Shown here: positions 1 through 9,394 of the stretch, piece after piece
How positions within the stretch are numbered: position 1 is the first letter of the stretch
Layout: each line of letters begins with the position of its first letter
NCBI GenBank assembly: GCA_947480015.1
Contig: CANKBS010000013.1
Coordinates: 1 to 64,000 of the forward strand
From: Sphingobacteriaceae bacterium
GTDB taxonomy: Bacteria > Bacteroidota > Bacteroidia > B-17B0 > Aurantibacillaceae
Direction: 5' to 3'
DNA: 64,000 nucleotides
The notes under the pieces: generated by a model
Told to the model about the DNA's origin: nothing
What the model saw: the letters and a program-made list of their open reading frames with translations, nothing else
The model's database searches: none
Program-made: the position numbers and the translations under genes

Positions 1-147
1 CATATAAACCGCTTCGTGCGCCCCGTTGCTAGAAACTCCTTAATAATGTGATGTTTTTCTGTTTCGGTAAACAAGTAACCCGATTTTTGAATGATTTTTA
101 CTTCCATTTTTTTACACTTTTTAGTGTAAACCTATTTCAGGACAAGA

Positions 148-192
148 CAAAATGTCTTCGCGCGGGCTTTCTATCAGTCCCTGGCGCTCTAG
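148..192 (-). repeat. Short GC-rich intergenic element (GCGCCAGGGACTGA...GAAAGCCCGCGCG on minus strand)
   Basis: Reverse complement reads tagagcgccagggactgatagaaagcccgcgcgaagac; shares GCGCCAGGGAyTGA and GAAAGCCCGC blocks with the element at 409-502; GCGC/GCGC and GGG/CCC arms can pair. Confidence 0.6.
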
Positions 193-408
193 TACTTTTA
201 AAGTCTAACTACTTTCAGACAATTTTAGAAATTGTGAAATTAAATTTTACCTAAAATATTATCTCAATTATTTTTAGTAAAGCGAATTGCAATATAAAAA
301 GCAAAAGTCTTAATCCTATTTAAATAAAAAATAATCAAAATGCTATTCAATTTTTACAGGAGAGAATCTAAAATAGAGAATGATAAAAGCATTTAAAGTT
401 TGAGATTT

Positions 409-502
409 TGCGCCAGGGATTGAGCGTCTGTCTGAGCTCCTTTTTGCTTCCGGATATCCGCAGGCAAAAAGAGCGAGTCGCGAAAGCCCGCCCGGGCGCC
501 CA
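409..502 (+). repeat. GC-rich structured intergenic element (GCGCCAGGGATTGA...GCGAAAGCCCGCCCGGGCGCCC)
   Basis: Terminal GCGCC/GGCGC pairing; internal hairpin ctcctttttgc..cgga-tat-ccg..gcaaaaagag; core blocks shared in inverted orientation with 148-192. Confidence 0.6.
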
Positions 503-533
503 AATAATCAATCACTCGTTAAGTGTACACTAA

Positions 534-2891
534 TTACTTCTCTTCATCATCCTCAATATCGATCAAGGGCGGCTCAATAAGCGCGTGTTTAATGGCGCGT
601 TTATTAATAGACAATAAGATGGCAGGCAATAAAATAAGATTGGTAAACATAGACAGAATAAGCGTGAGCGATACCAAAACACCCAAAGCCACCGTGCCAC
701 CAAAACTCGAGGCAGAGAAGATGGCGAATCCACTAAACAAAATAACTGAAGTATAAATCATACTTAAACCGGTATCGTGTATAGCGGCAGAGATAGCCTC
801 GGATGCGGTCTTCTTATATTTTTTTAATTCCTGACGGTATTTGGTGAGGAAGTAAATGGTACCATCGGAAGAAATACCAAAGGCAATACTAAAAATTAAA
901 ATGGTAGAAGGTTTAAACCTTATATCGAGAAAGCCCATGACACCTGCCGTAATAGCCAAAGGAATGAGACAAGGTAATTTAGAAAGGATGATGATGCGCA
1001 CCGAACGGAACAAAGCAATACCCACAATGGCGATAAGAATAATTTCGATGAGTAAACTTTCTAATAAATTTGATAAAAGGTAATCGTTGCTTTTTAAGAA
1101 CACTAAACTGTGTCCAGTTAATACCACCTTATATTCGGCAGGATCAAAGATGGAATCAATTTTTGGTTTCAGATCCAACATCAATTCATCCATTTTTTTG
1201 GAACCGATATCGGCCGCACGGTAAGAAATGCGGGCTACTTGTTTGGCTGAATCCATAACGGTTTGCACCAAACTGCCTTTACCTTTTAAAGATCCCTGAT
1301 ACTCCGATAATTTTTTAAGATCATCTACACCCGGCAATTTGTAGAACTTGGGGTCGCCACCTTTGTAAGCCTGATATGAAAACTTAATGGCTTCGATAAC
1401 CGAAACCGGCTTTGAAAATACCGGGTACTCGGCCATTACTTTTTCGAGACGTTTAATTTTGTACAAAGCCTTGGCATTATTGACAAACAGACCATTAGCC
1501 ACTTTGGTATCTACTGAAATTTCAAAAGGTAAAACTCCGTGAAAATTCTTTTCAAAAAAAGCAAGGTCGTTATACACCGGGTCTTTAGACGGAAGATCAT
1601 CTACCACATAACCATTCATATCAATAAAAGTCATGCCCCAGAATGAAATTAAAGTAATAACCGTAGTGATAGTATAAATTGCAGCCCTCCGTCTTTGCAC
1701 CAGCTGATCGATCATATCGAGGATCTTATTGATGCGTTTACCTTCCTGATGTTTGGTATGCTTGGCTTTTGGCGTTGGTAAATAATTTAAAATAACCGGA
1801 ATTAAAATGAGTGTAATGAGATAGGTCGCCAACACACTAACAGCCGCTACCACACCAAATTCAACCAACATGGAACTTTTTGTAAAATACAACACACCAA
1901 AACCAATGGCGGTTGTAATATTTGCCAGAAATAAAGTGATGCCAATGGTTTCGATGCTACGCTGTAATGCCTTCATTTTATTGCCATGCAGTAAAAATTC
2001 GCTATGGTATTTATTAATGAGGAAGATACAATTGGGTAGACCGATCACCATGATCAATGGGGCTATTAAACCTGAAAGAACGGTGATCTTATAGCCGAAC
2101 AATTCCATAATGCCTATTGACCAAACCACGCCAATAACCACTACCACCAGCGAAAAGAGCACGGTTGATAAGGAACGGAAAAATAACCAGAGGATGAGCG
2201 AGGTGACACAAATGGCGAGAATTAAAAACAAGGTCATTTCATTGCGCACCTTGGTCATGAGTTGCGAACGTATATAGGGCATGCCCGAATAATGCATTTC
2301 GGTACCGTATTTTTTACTGAATTCGGTCCCTAACACGCGGATCTCTTCTACAATATCTAAACGACGTTTTGAATCGAGATCTTTCTTATTAAAAGTGATT
2401 ACAATGGAATAAGCTCCGGTTTCTTTGTTGTAGATTAGACCATCGTAACCCGGTAGATTAAAAATTTCTTTTTTTAAACTGTCGGTTTCCGCTTGCGAGG
2501 TGATGGTGTTTTTAATAACCGGAACAACTTCCAGTTTTTCGAGACTATCGTTTTTAACCACTTTAAAAATGGAGGTCACCGACATTATATCTTTTATGCC
2601 CTGAATGTTTTTAAGGTCTTTGCTTAACTTCTGAAGGTCTCTGAATTTTTCGTATTTGTAAAGGTCTTTGTCTTCAAAGCCCATTACCATAATGTTGCCA
2701 TCTTCGCCAAATACCTTTTTAAAATTACGGTATTCGATAAAGGTACTGTCGGTATCGGGTAAAATTTTTGCAAACTCGTATGATAACTCCATTTTTGAAG
2801 CCTCATAAGCCATGAAGATGGTAAGAATCAATACAGAGAGGGTAAACCACAACTTATTTCTTAATAATACCCCCGAAAAATATTTCCACAT
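534..2891 (-). CDS. RND/MMPL-family transporter (patched-like, two membrane blocks)
   Basis: 785 aa, duplicated multi-TM layout with large extracytoplasmic loops, sterol-sensing-like GLPNCIFLINKYH and GISSDGTIYFLTKYR motifs. Confidence 0.85.
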   Translation of the reverse strand: MWKYFSGVLLRNKLWFTLSVLILTIFMAYEASKMELSYEFAKILPDTDSTFIEYRNFKKVFGEDGNIMVMGFEDKDLYKYEKFRDLQKLSKDLKNIQGIKDIMSVTSIFKVVKNDSLEKLEVVPVIKNTITSQAETDSLKKEIFNLPGYDGLIYNKETGAYSIVITFNKKDLDSKRRLDIVEEIRVLGTEFSKKYGTEMHYSGMPYIRSQLMTKVRNEMTLFLILAICVTSLILWLFFRSLSTVLFSLVVVVIGVVWSIGIMELFGYKITVLSGLIAPLIMVIGLPNCIFLINKYHSEFLLHGNKMKALQRSIETIGITLFLANITTAIGFGVLYFTKSSMLVEFGVVAAVSVLATYLITLILIPVILNYLPTPKAKHTKHQEGKRINKILDMIDQLVQRRRAAIYTITTVITLISFWGMTFIDMNGYVVDDLPSKDPVYNDLAFFEKNFHGVLPFEISVDTKVANGLFVNNAKALYKIKRLEKVMAEYPVFSKPVSVIEAIKFSYQAYKGGDPKFYKLPGVDDLKKLSEYQGSLKGKGSLVQTVMDSAKQVARISYRAADIGSKKMDELMLDLKPKIDSIFDPAEYKVVLTGHSLVFLKSNDYLLSNLLESLLIEIILIAIVGIALFRSVRIIILSKLPCLIPLAITAGVMGFLDIRFKPSTILIFSIAFGISSDGTIYFLTKYRQELKKYKKTASEAISAAIHDTGLSMIYTSVILFSGFAIFSASSFGGTVALGVLVSLTLILSMFTNLILLPAILLSINKRAIKHALIEPPLIDIEDDEEK

Positions 2892-2906
2892 AATACCTTG
2901 TTTAAT

Positions 2907-3908
2907 TTAGTGCAACACTCTTTTTTTGATCATTCCCCCTTTGGTATCCTTTACTCTGTTCATGATCACAAAAGCGGCCGGATCAATTTTCTCTATTTCG
3001 GTATTTAATCTTGCTACTTCCAGACGTGTAATCACCGAATACAAAATATCAATTTCTCCTTTTTTCTCTCCGGTTTTTCCATAACCCCGTGTGCCTTTGT
3101 AAACAGTTACGCCACGGCCAAGTTTTTCGGTGATCATTATTCTTAATTCTTCATTCTTTGCCGAGATAATAGTCACACCGGTATATTCCTCAATCCCTTC
3201 AATAATAAAATCGACGGTTTTGGAGGCGCTAAGATACGTTAAAATTGAATATAATGCGGTTTCAAAGGAGAGCAACCAGGCTGCAAAAGAAAAGATGATA
3301 ATATTCACAATGAGAATAATATCACCAATGGTGAGTCCGGTTTTTTTACTAAAATAAATCGCCATTACTTCGGTGCCATCAATAACGCCGCCGCCCCGCA
3401 TGGCAAGGCCAATGCCGGCACCCAGAAAAAATCCGCCGAATACCGATATGAGTAAGCGATCGGTGGTGAGTATGGGGAAATTAACGATGGCAATACAAAG
3501 GGCAAGGCCAATGATGCCCATACTGGTTTTAACGACGAAGTTTTTGCCAATTTGAGCGTAGCCCATAATAACAAAGGGAATGTTAAGCAGCACAATAAGA
3601 ATAGGCAAATCGATGCCGGTGACTTCGGAAGTTAACAGGGAGATGCCGGTAATACCGCCATCAATAAAATTGTTGGGGAGTAAAAAGCTTTTTAAACCAA
3701 AAGCTGCTGAAAACACCCCCAAAATAATCATAAAGGCGTGAATGGCTTCTCGTCTTACCAAAACTTTAAGAATTAAAAATGCCTTGGCCTTTTGATGACG
3801 ACTATGCCCATGAGGTGACTGATGACCTGATTTTTGGTTTATGTCATTTTTCGTTGCACTCATAGCCTTTCCTTGCCTAATAATAGGCACAAATATCCGA
3901 AAAAACAA
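2907..3908 (-). CDS. YitT family membrane protein (DUF161 plus C-terminal DUF2179)
   Basis: LLPNNFIDGGITGISLL, MRGGGVIDGTEVMAIYFSKKTGLTIGDIILIVNIIIF and TVYKGTRGYGKTGEKKGEIDILYSVITRLE motifs; alternative start MSATKND at 3863. Confidence 0.85.
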   Translation of the reverse strand: MFFRIFVPIIRQGKAMSATKNDINQKSGHQSPHGHSRHQKAKAFLILKVLVRREAIHAFMIILGVFSAAFGLKSFLLPNNFIDGGITGISLLTSEVTGIDLPILIVLLNIPFVIMGYAQIGKNFVVKTSMGIIGLALCIAIVNFPILTTDRLLISVFGGFFLGAGIGLAMRGGGVIDGTEVMAIYFSKKTGLTIGDIILIVNIIIFSFAAWLLSFETALYSILTYLSASKTVDFIIEGIEEYTGVTIISAKNEELRIMITEKLGRGVTVYKGTRGYGKTGEKKGEIDILYSVITRLEVARLNTEIEKIDPAAFVIMNRVKDTKGGMIKKRVLH

Positions 3909-4105
3909 AACTAATTAAGCCATACTCCTGCTAACAAATTCACATAACAGTCCTTGCTTTTTACCGCTTCCTCAGGTAAAGCCTGTTCTCACTCATTTTA
4001 ATTTTTTTTGGGATTCAGTCGCAGGTTTATTCACTAATTTCATGTAAACGATTTTCACATTTTTTTTAAACTAAATTTTCAAATAAATGAACCTGAGCTT
4101 TATAA

Positions 4106-4714
4106 GCCCGATATGTTGATCTTTTAAATACAAAAGATTTTGCGCCATCTAAAACAGCAGATAGTTCATTTAACGATTATAATGGCACGTTAAAAATTAT
4201 TCAGGAAGATGTAAAAATCGGTAAATATGCCAACCGCCGCGAATCGGCTATCCATCATGGCATTGAAGTACTCAGGCATTTCATCGAATTACATCCCCGT
4301 TATGTGAATGGTTATTTAAATTTAGGACTTTTGTATTTTCAGTTACACAAATATTTTGAAGCACTGTATTACTGGAAAAATGCTGAACGCTTGTATCCCA
4401 ACAATCCTTATTTAAGAAATTACTACCTGGCTTATGCAGCAGATTTAAAAAACAGAGCAGCCCTGGCATTTAACCGCGGAAGAATGGATTCGGCAGCCAT
4501 CAACTTTAACACCCTTACTTTATTAGAACCTGCCAATGCCGAAGCTTATTTTAATTTAGGAGGGGCCTATTTTAATGAACAAAGGTATACGCTGGCCAAA
4601 CGCAGTTGGGATAAGGCTTTGCAATTAAAACCCGATTATGTTGAAGTAAAAAGAGCACTGGCCATGATAAAACCAGAAATGTTGGGAATGAACTTAGGTG
4701 CCCTTAAAGAATAA
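4106..4714 (+). pseudogene. Truncated TPR-repeat protein remnant (frame open from 4106, no ATG; ORF caller starts at GTG 4304)
   Basis: Frame translates as ARYVDLLNTKDFAPSKTADSSFNDYNG...HPRYVNGYLNLGLLYFQLHKYFEALYYWKNAERLYPNNPYL..; TPR repeats at C-terminus; stop TAA at 4103 and no conventional start upstream of GTG 4304. Confidence 0.5.
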
Positions 4715-4789
4715 AAGAAGTAATTAGTCGACCCTCAAAAAGTCGGATTGAAATTCTTTATATGTGTAGAGTTTTTTTAGGCTTTCAGT

Positions 4790-4980
4790 TTGACGGGCGC
4801 TGCCTTTTTGACCTTTTGCAGAGATAGCTGCTGGACAGGCCCACATCAATGGGTTTGAGCGTTTAGAAAAAAGGCCTGGCCAGGCAGTGGTTTTCTTTCG
4901 CTGCCTCTAGCCCGCGAAAGAAAAATCTCCTACAAAAGGTCAAAAGCGTTTTGGATACTTTTGCGCGTCAAAAGTATCAG
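4790..4980. repeat. Nested inverted-repeat cluster in intergenic DNA
   Basis: Arms 4805-4824 tttttgaccttttgcagaga / 4926-4946 tctcctacaaaaggtcaaaag; 4891-4901 ttttctttcgc / 4914-4924 gcgaaagaaaa; palindrome gcctggccaggc 4874-4885; 4954-4963 gatacttttg / 4969-4978 caaaagtatc. Confidence 0.75.
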
Positions 4981-5093
4981 AAATAAATGCCGGATTTTTA
5001 AATGGCATTGTGTTTTCCTAGGATTAAAAAACTCGAATTCATAGCCGGAAGGTAAGTGGAATGAGCCCTTGAGAATATTCAACGCTCGACAAA

Positions 5094-5717
5094 TTACATT
5101 TTGTAATAAACCACTTTTTTAGTCTCGAAAAATTCTTCTGTAAAATAATTTTTGAGTTCATGAAATTTAGCGCGCTCGTAAAAGGGACCAAACTCTTCTT
5201 TTAAGTCGCCACCCTTTAAATAGAGTATACCATTGGGCAGGTCGTTAAAATTATCTTTCAGGAATTTATTTTTAACCCACCGGTAAAAAGCCGGAAATTC
5301 GGTAACAGCGCGGCTAACCACAAAATGAAATTTTTCATCCAGTTCTTCGGCACGTTTATGGTAGGCCAAAACATTTTTTAAACCTAAGGCAGTTGAAACT
5401 TCATTCACCACTTTAATTTTTTTTCCGATGCTATCAACCAATGTAAAATCACTTTCAGGAAACAGAATGGCCAGGGGAATGCCCGGGAAACCGCCGCCGG
5501 TGCCTACATCCAACACTTTAGTGCCGGGCTTAAAAGTCATTACTTTGGCTATTCCCAAGGAGTGTAAAATATGCCGTTCGTAAAGCAGTTCACTATCTTT
5601 GCGGGAAATAACATTGATCTGCTCGTTCCAAAAACGGTAGAGTTCGAACAAAGCATCGAATTTTTTTCGTTGTTCATCACTTAGATCGGGAAAATATTTA
5701 TATAGAATATCTGTCAA
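5094..5717 (-). CDS. rsmG: 16S rRNA (guanine-N7) methyltransferase RsmG
   Basis: LYERHILHSLGIAK, VLDVGTGGGFPGIPLAILFPES SAM-binding motif, FHFVVSRAV. Confidence 0.93.
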   Translation of the reverse strand: MTDILYKYFPDLSDEQRKKFDALFELYRFWNEQINVISRKDSELLYERHILHSLGIAKVMTFKPGTKVLDVGTGGGFPGIPLAILFPESDFTLVDSIGKKIKVVNEVSTALGLKNVLAYHKRAEELDEKFHFVVSRAVTEFPAFYRWVKNKFLKDNFNDLPNGILYLKGGDLKEEFGPFYERAKFHELKNYFTEEFFETKKVVYYKM

Positions 5718-6341
5718 TTACATGCGGGCATCGCCGTGGCTTAATACATTATACAGCAAGTCGCGGGCCCTGAATAATTGGGCCTTTATGGTGCCTATAG
5801 GCAGATTTAATTTTTTAGAAATTTCTTCGTGACTCAGTTCCTGAAAATAAAAGAGTTCGATCATTTCTTTGTATTTAGGTTTTAAATTATCCACTAAATA
5901 CCTCAGGTTCTCAATTTTTTGTTTGCGAATAAAATGTTCTTCCGGATCGAGTGTGCCCGATTTAATATTGGCCGAATGGTCGGTGCCCACTGAGTTCTCG
6001 CCTTTGTTATCAAGCGAAATGGCATACTTTTGTTTTTTCTTTCTTAAAAAATCAATGGCATTATTACTGGCAATTTTAAATAACCAAGTGCTAAACGCAA
6101 AATCGGGACTGTATTGTTCCAACCGTTTAAAGGCACGTCCAAAGGCTTCAATAGTAAGATCTTCGGCATCATCTTTATTATTGCACATTTTCATCATCAT
6201 GAAGAAAACACTCTCGCGATAGCGTTGCAATAATTCGGCATAGGCTTTTTGATTGCCTTCATTAACGGCCAATTTAACCAACTTATAATCATAAACGGCT
6301 TTGGTGGTTAATCGCTGATCGTTATCTTCTAGTTCGTCCAC
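5718..6341 (-). CDS. RNA polymerase sigma factor, ECF/sigma-70 family
   Basis: Region 2 (DDAEDLTIEAFGRAFKRLEQYSPDFAFSTWLFKIASNNAIDFLRKKK) and region 4 (ELSHEEISKKLNLPIGTIKAQLFRARDLL). Confidence 0.93.
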   Translation of the reverse strand: MDELEDNDQRLTTKAVYDYKLVKLAVNEGNQKAYAELLQRYRESVFFMMMKMCNNKDDAEDLTIEAFGRAFKRLEQYSPDFAFSTWLFKIASNNAIDFLRKKKQKYAISLDNKGENSVGTDHSANIKSGTLDPEEHFIRKQKIENLRYLVDNLKPKYKEMIELFYFQELSHEEISKKLNLPIGTIKAQLFRARDLLYNVLSHGDARM

Positions 6342-7471
6342 TTATTCGGTTTATATATTACTTTGCTTACATGAAAGATAGGATAAATAAACAAGAGTAT
6401 CAATTCATAAAACACAGAACCTGTTAACAGATCCTTTTCATTTAACTTTTTAGAAGCCTTGTTTAAAACAATCCATTGCAACATCATCTTTAAAAATAAC
6501 AGCATAGGGATTAATAAAACTGTCTTCACTGAAAGGCAGAGGGCCAGCAAAGAGAAGTAAAAAAAGTATTGTGAAAAATAGTTAAAAGCAATTTTCGATT
6601 TGGTTGAATGGTTGTAAAGCGGCGCCGTGGTTAAATGGCGAGCCTTTTGAATGCACCAGTCTCTAAATGTGGTTTCCGCTTTAGAATGTGTAATGGCATC
6701 TTTAGTAATACACACATTTACATTACTTTTGGTAGAAGCCTGATTCACAAACAAATCATCGTCGCCCGAATTTATATGATAATGTTTTGAAAATCCTTTT
6801 TCCTTAAAAAAAAGATCTTTGGTGTAAGCTAGGTTGCGGCCAACTCCCATATAAGGTTTGTTCTTAATGGTGGAAGAAAGATATTGCACAGCAATCATAA
6901 AGGCATCAAAACGAATGAGTTTATTGAGAAACCCTTTTTGTTTTTCGTAAGCCCCGTAACCCACTACAATTTCACGTTGATCGGAAAAACCTGCTGCCAT
7001 TTCCTTTAACCATTGGTTGGAGGAAGGATAACAATCGGCATCGGTAAACAACAATTGATTATTTTTTGCCGCTTTGATCCCTACCAGCATGGCGAATTTT
7101 TTACCATGTTTGTAATAAGCATCCTCCTTTATATTGGCTTTACGCAAATTCGGAAAAATCTGAGCAAATTCATCGATCACATTTTCGGTATTATCGTAAC
7201 TGCAATCGTTTACTACAATCACTTCAAAATCTGGATATTCCTGAGTTAATATTTTCGGTAAAAATTCGGTCAGGTTTTCATCCTCGTTTTTGGCACAAAT
7301 AATAACCGAAACAGGCGGGTAATTTTCTTTGGTTGAAAAACGCACATCTTTAAATAAAGAAAGGGGTAGGTAATTGATTAGGTAATTAATCAGAATAAGG
7401 GTGAAACCAATAAGGGCCATTACCGAGAGAAACTCCGGTAAACCAATTTCACGAAAGTCAGGAAATAGCAT
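6329..7471 (-). CDS. Glycosyltransferase family 2, membrane-associated
   Basis: PVSVIICAKNEDENL, VIVVNDCSYDNT, LFTDADCYPSSNQW, C-terminal TM segments. Confidence 0.9.
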   Translation of the reverse strand: MLFPDFREIGLPEFLSVMALIGFTLILINYLINYLPLSLFKDVRFSTKENYPPVSVIICAKNEDENLTEFLPKILTQEYPDFEVIVVNDCSYDNTENVIDEFAQIFPNLRKANIKEDAYYKHGKKFAMLVGIKAAKNNQLLFTDADCYPSSNQWLKEMAAGFSDQREIVVGYGAYEKQKGFLNKLIRFDAFMIAVQYLSSTIKNKPYMGVGRNLAYTKDLFFKEKGFSKHYHINSGDDDLFVNQASTKSNVNVCITKDAITHSKAETTFRDWCIQKARHLTTAPLYNHSTKSKIAFNYFSQYFFYFSLLALCLSVKTVLLIPMLLFLKMMLQWIVLNKASKKLNEKDLLTGSVFYELILLFIYPIFHVSKVIYKPNKWTN

Positions 7472-7476
7472 ATACG

Positions 7477-7484
7477 CAAAGTTA
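7477..7484 (-). promoter_or_regulatory. Bacteroidota -7 promoter box TAACTTTG (minus strand)
   Basis: CAAAGTTA on plus = TAACTTTG on minus, 5 nt upstream of the ATG of the glycosyltransferase CDS (7471). Confidence 0.45.
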
Positions 7485-7510
7485 TCATGTGCTACCCTTG
7501 CAAAATAAGA

Positions 7511-7518
7511 TATCTTTG
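7511..7518 (+). promoter_or_regulatory. Bacteroidota -7 promoter box TATCTTTG
   Basis: TAnnTTTG match upstream of CDS at 7544. Confidence 0.4.
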
Positions 7519-7543
7519 CAACTATTAAACAAAATAATTAACA

Positions 7544-8212
7544 ATGAATTTGCGCATAAAGGCAGTGATCTTTGACATGGACGGGGTTTTAATAGAAAGC
7601 GAATACCTGTGGAGAAGGGCCATGATAGCCGGTTTTAATGAATGGGGCATGGCTTTAACCGAAGATGATTGCCGCAAAACCATGGGCATGCGTTTTAATG
7701 AAGTGATCAGACTTTGGCTAAAACACTTTCAATTAGAGTCTAGTTTGGCGCCACAGATTGAAATACGCGTGATCGCATTACTTTTAGAATATATTGATGA
7801 AGAAGGCACGTTTATTGAAGGCATACCCGAACTCATTCACTGGTGTAAAGCTAATCACATGAAGCTTGGCTTGGCTACTTCCTCGTCACATCAGCTTATG
7901 GAAGCCGTGCTCAAAAAGCTTCAATTAAGCGTCACTTTCGACGCCCTTTGCTCTGCAGAGTTTTTAAAGTATGCTAAACCTCATCCCGAGGTTTTTCTTA
8001 ATTGCGCCGAAAAACTGGGACTCGAAGCCAGCTCCTGCATGGTGATTGAAGATTCATTAAACGGGGTGATCTCGGCTAAAGCGGCTCAAATGCAGGTAGT
8101 GGCGGTTCCCGACGATGCCCATGCCGATTTGCGGGGTTTTGCGCTAGCCGATTATCAGTTTAAAAAAATGGACGAGGTTTTAGCATTATTTAAAACTTTA
8201 ATCAAGGAATAA
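7544..8212 (+). CDS. HAD-superfamily hydrolase (beta-phosphoglucomutase/HxpB-like sugar phosphatase)
   Basis: VIFDMDGVLIESEYLW, LGLATSSSHQL, YAKPHPEVFLNCAEKLG, CMVIEDSLNGVISAKAA. Confidence 0.92.
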   Translation: MNLRIKAVIFDMDGVLIESEYLWRRAMIAGFNEWGMALTEDDCRKTMGMRFNEVIRLWLKHFQLESSLAPQIEIRVIALLLEYIDEEGTFIEGIPELIHWCKANHMKLGLATSSSHQLMEAVLKKLQLSVTFDALCSAEFLKYAKPHPEVFLNCAEKLGLEASSCMVIEDSLNGVISAKAAQMQVVAVPDDAHADLRGFALADYQFKKMDEVLALFKTLIKE

Positions 8213-8245
8213 ATCGCCCAAAAATTCAGGAAAATTAAATAATAC

Positions 8246-8253
8246 TAACTTTG
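8246..8253 (+). promoter_or_regulatory. Bacteroidota -7 promoter box TAACTTTG just ahead of tgt
   Basis: TAACTTTG directly precedes TTG start at 8260. Confidence 0.45.
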
Positions 8254-8259
8254 CAGGAA

Positions 8260-9390
8260 TTGAAATTTAGCCACTTATATACCGATACACAATCGAAAGC
8301 CAGAGCGGGATTAATTGAAACCGACCATGGTCCGATTGAAACTCCCATTTTTATGCCCGTTGGAACCGCCGGTACGGTTAAGGCCGTGCATCAGCGCGAA
8401 TTAAAAAATGATATTGAAGCCCAGATCATTTTAGGAAACACCTACCACCTATATCTGCGTCCGGGTTTAAACGTGATTGAACAAGCCGGTGGCTTACATA
8501 AGTTTAATGGCTGGGATCATCCTATATTAACCGATAGTGGCGGTTATCAGATTTTTTCACTGTCGGCTCAACGCAAATTAAAAGAAGAAGGTGCCACTTT
8601 TAAAAGTCATATCGACGGAAGTAAACATTTTTTTTCGCCCGAAAGTGTGATGGATATACAGCGCACTATTGGGGCCGATATCATGATGGCTTTTGACGAG
8701 TGCACCCCCTACCCTTGCGATTATGCCTATGCTAAAAATTCACTGGCCCTTACGCATCGTTGGTTAGATCGCTGCATCACCCAGTTTAATGAAACAGAGC
8801 CAAAATATGGTTATCATCAGGAATTGTTTCCCATTGTTCAGGGTAGTGTTTATAAGGATTTGCGTGTAGAATCGGCTGAGTACATTGCTTCCAAAAATTG
8901 TTTCGGCAATGCCATAGGTGGTTTAAGTGTGGGTGAGCCGGCCGAAGACATGTATGAAATGACCGAACTGGTGACCAACATTTTACCGGCCGATAAACCC
9001 CGTTATTTAATGGGTGTTGGTACTCCGGTTAATATTTTAGAATGTATTGCTTTGGGTATTGATATGTTTGATTGTGTGATGCCAACCCGTAATGCCCGTC
9101 ATGGCTTGTTATTCACCTCCAATGGTATCATCAATATCCGTAACGAAAAATGGAAGAACGATTTCTCACCCCTTGATGAAAACGGAACCACCTTTGTTGA
9201 TAGTGGTTATTCGAAGGCCTATTTGCGCCATTTATTAACTTGCAACGAATTACTGGCTGCACAAATTGCCAGTGTACATAATTTAGGTTTTTATTTATGG
9301 CTGGTGAAAGAAGCCCGCCGACGCATTATTGATGGTAGTTTTTACGAGTGGAAAAATAAAATGGTGAAACAAGTGGCCCAACGTTTATAA
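8260..9390 (+). CDS. tgt: tRNA-guanine transglycosylase (TTG start)
   Basis: MKFSHLYTDTQSKARAGLIETDHGPIETPIFMPVGTAGTVKAV, LTDSGGYQIFSL, IGGLSVGEP, FDCVMPTRNARHG; ORF track starts at TTG 8251, but TTG 8260 gives the typical MKF N-terminus. Confidence 0.93.
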   Translation: MKFSHLYTDTQSKARAGLIETDHGPIETPIFMPVGTAGTVKAVHQRELKNDIEAQIILGNTYHLYLRPGLNVIEQAGGLHKFNGWDHPILTDSGGYQIFSLSAQRKLKEEGATFKSHIDGSKHFFSPESVMDIQRTIGADIMMAFDECTPYPCDYAYAKNSLALTHRWLDRCITQFNETEPKYGYHQELFPIVQGSVYKDLRVESAEYIASKNCFGNAIGGLSVGEPAEDMYEMTELVTNILPADKPRYLMGVGTPVNILECIALGIDMFDCVMPTRNARHGLLFTSNGIINIRNEKWKNDFSPLDENGTTFVDSGYSKAYLRHLLTCNELLAAQIASVHNLGFYLWLVKEARRRIIDGSFYEWKNKMVKQVAQRL

Positions 9391-9394
9391 AAGG

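Noticed and set aside
1-254. 68-aa ORF at 48-254 and possible gene ends in the first 50 bases
   Set aside because: The ORF runs through the GC-rich repeat element and has no recognisable protein pattern; possible terminal codons of a gene entering from the left cannot be resolved from 50 bases.
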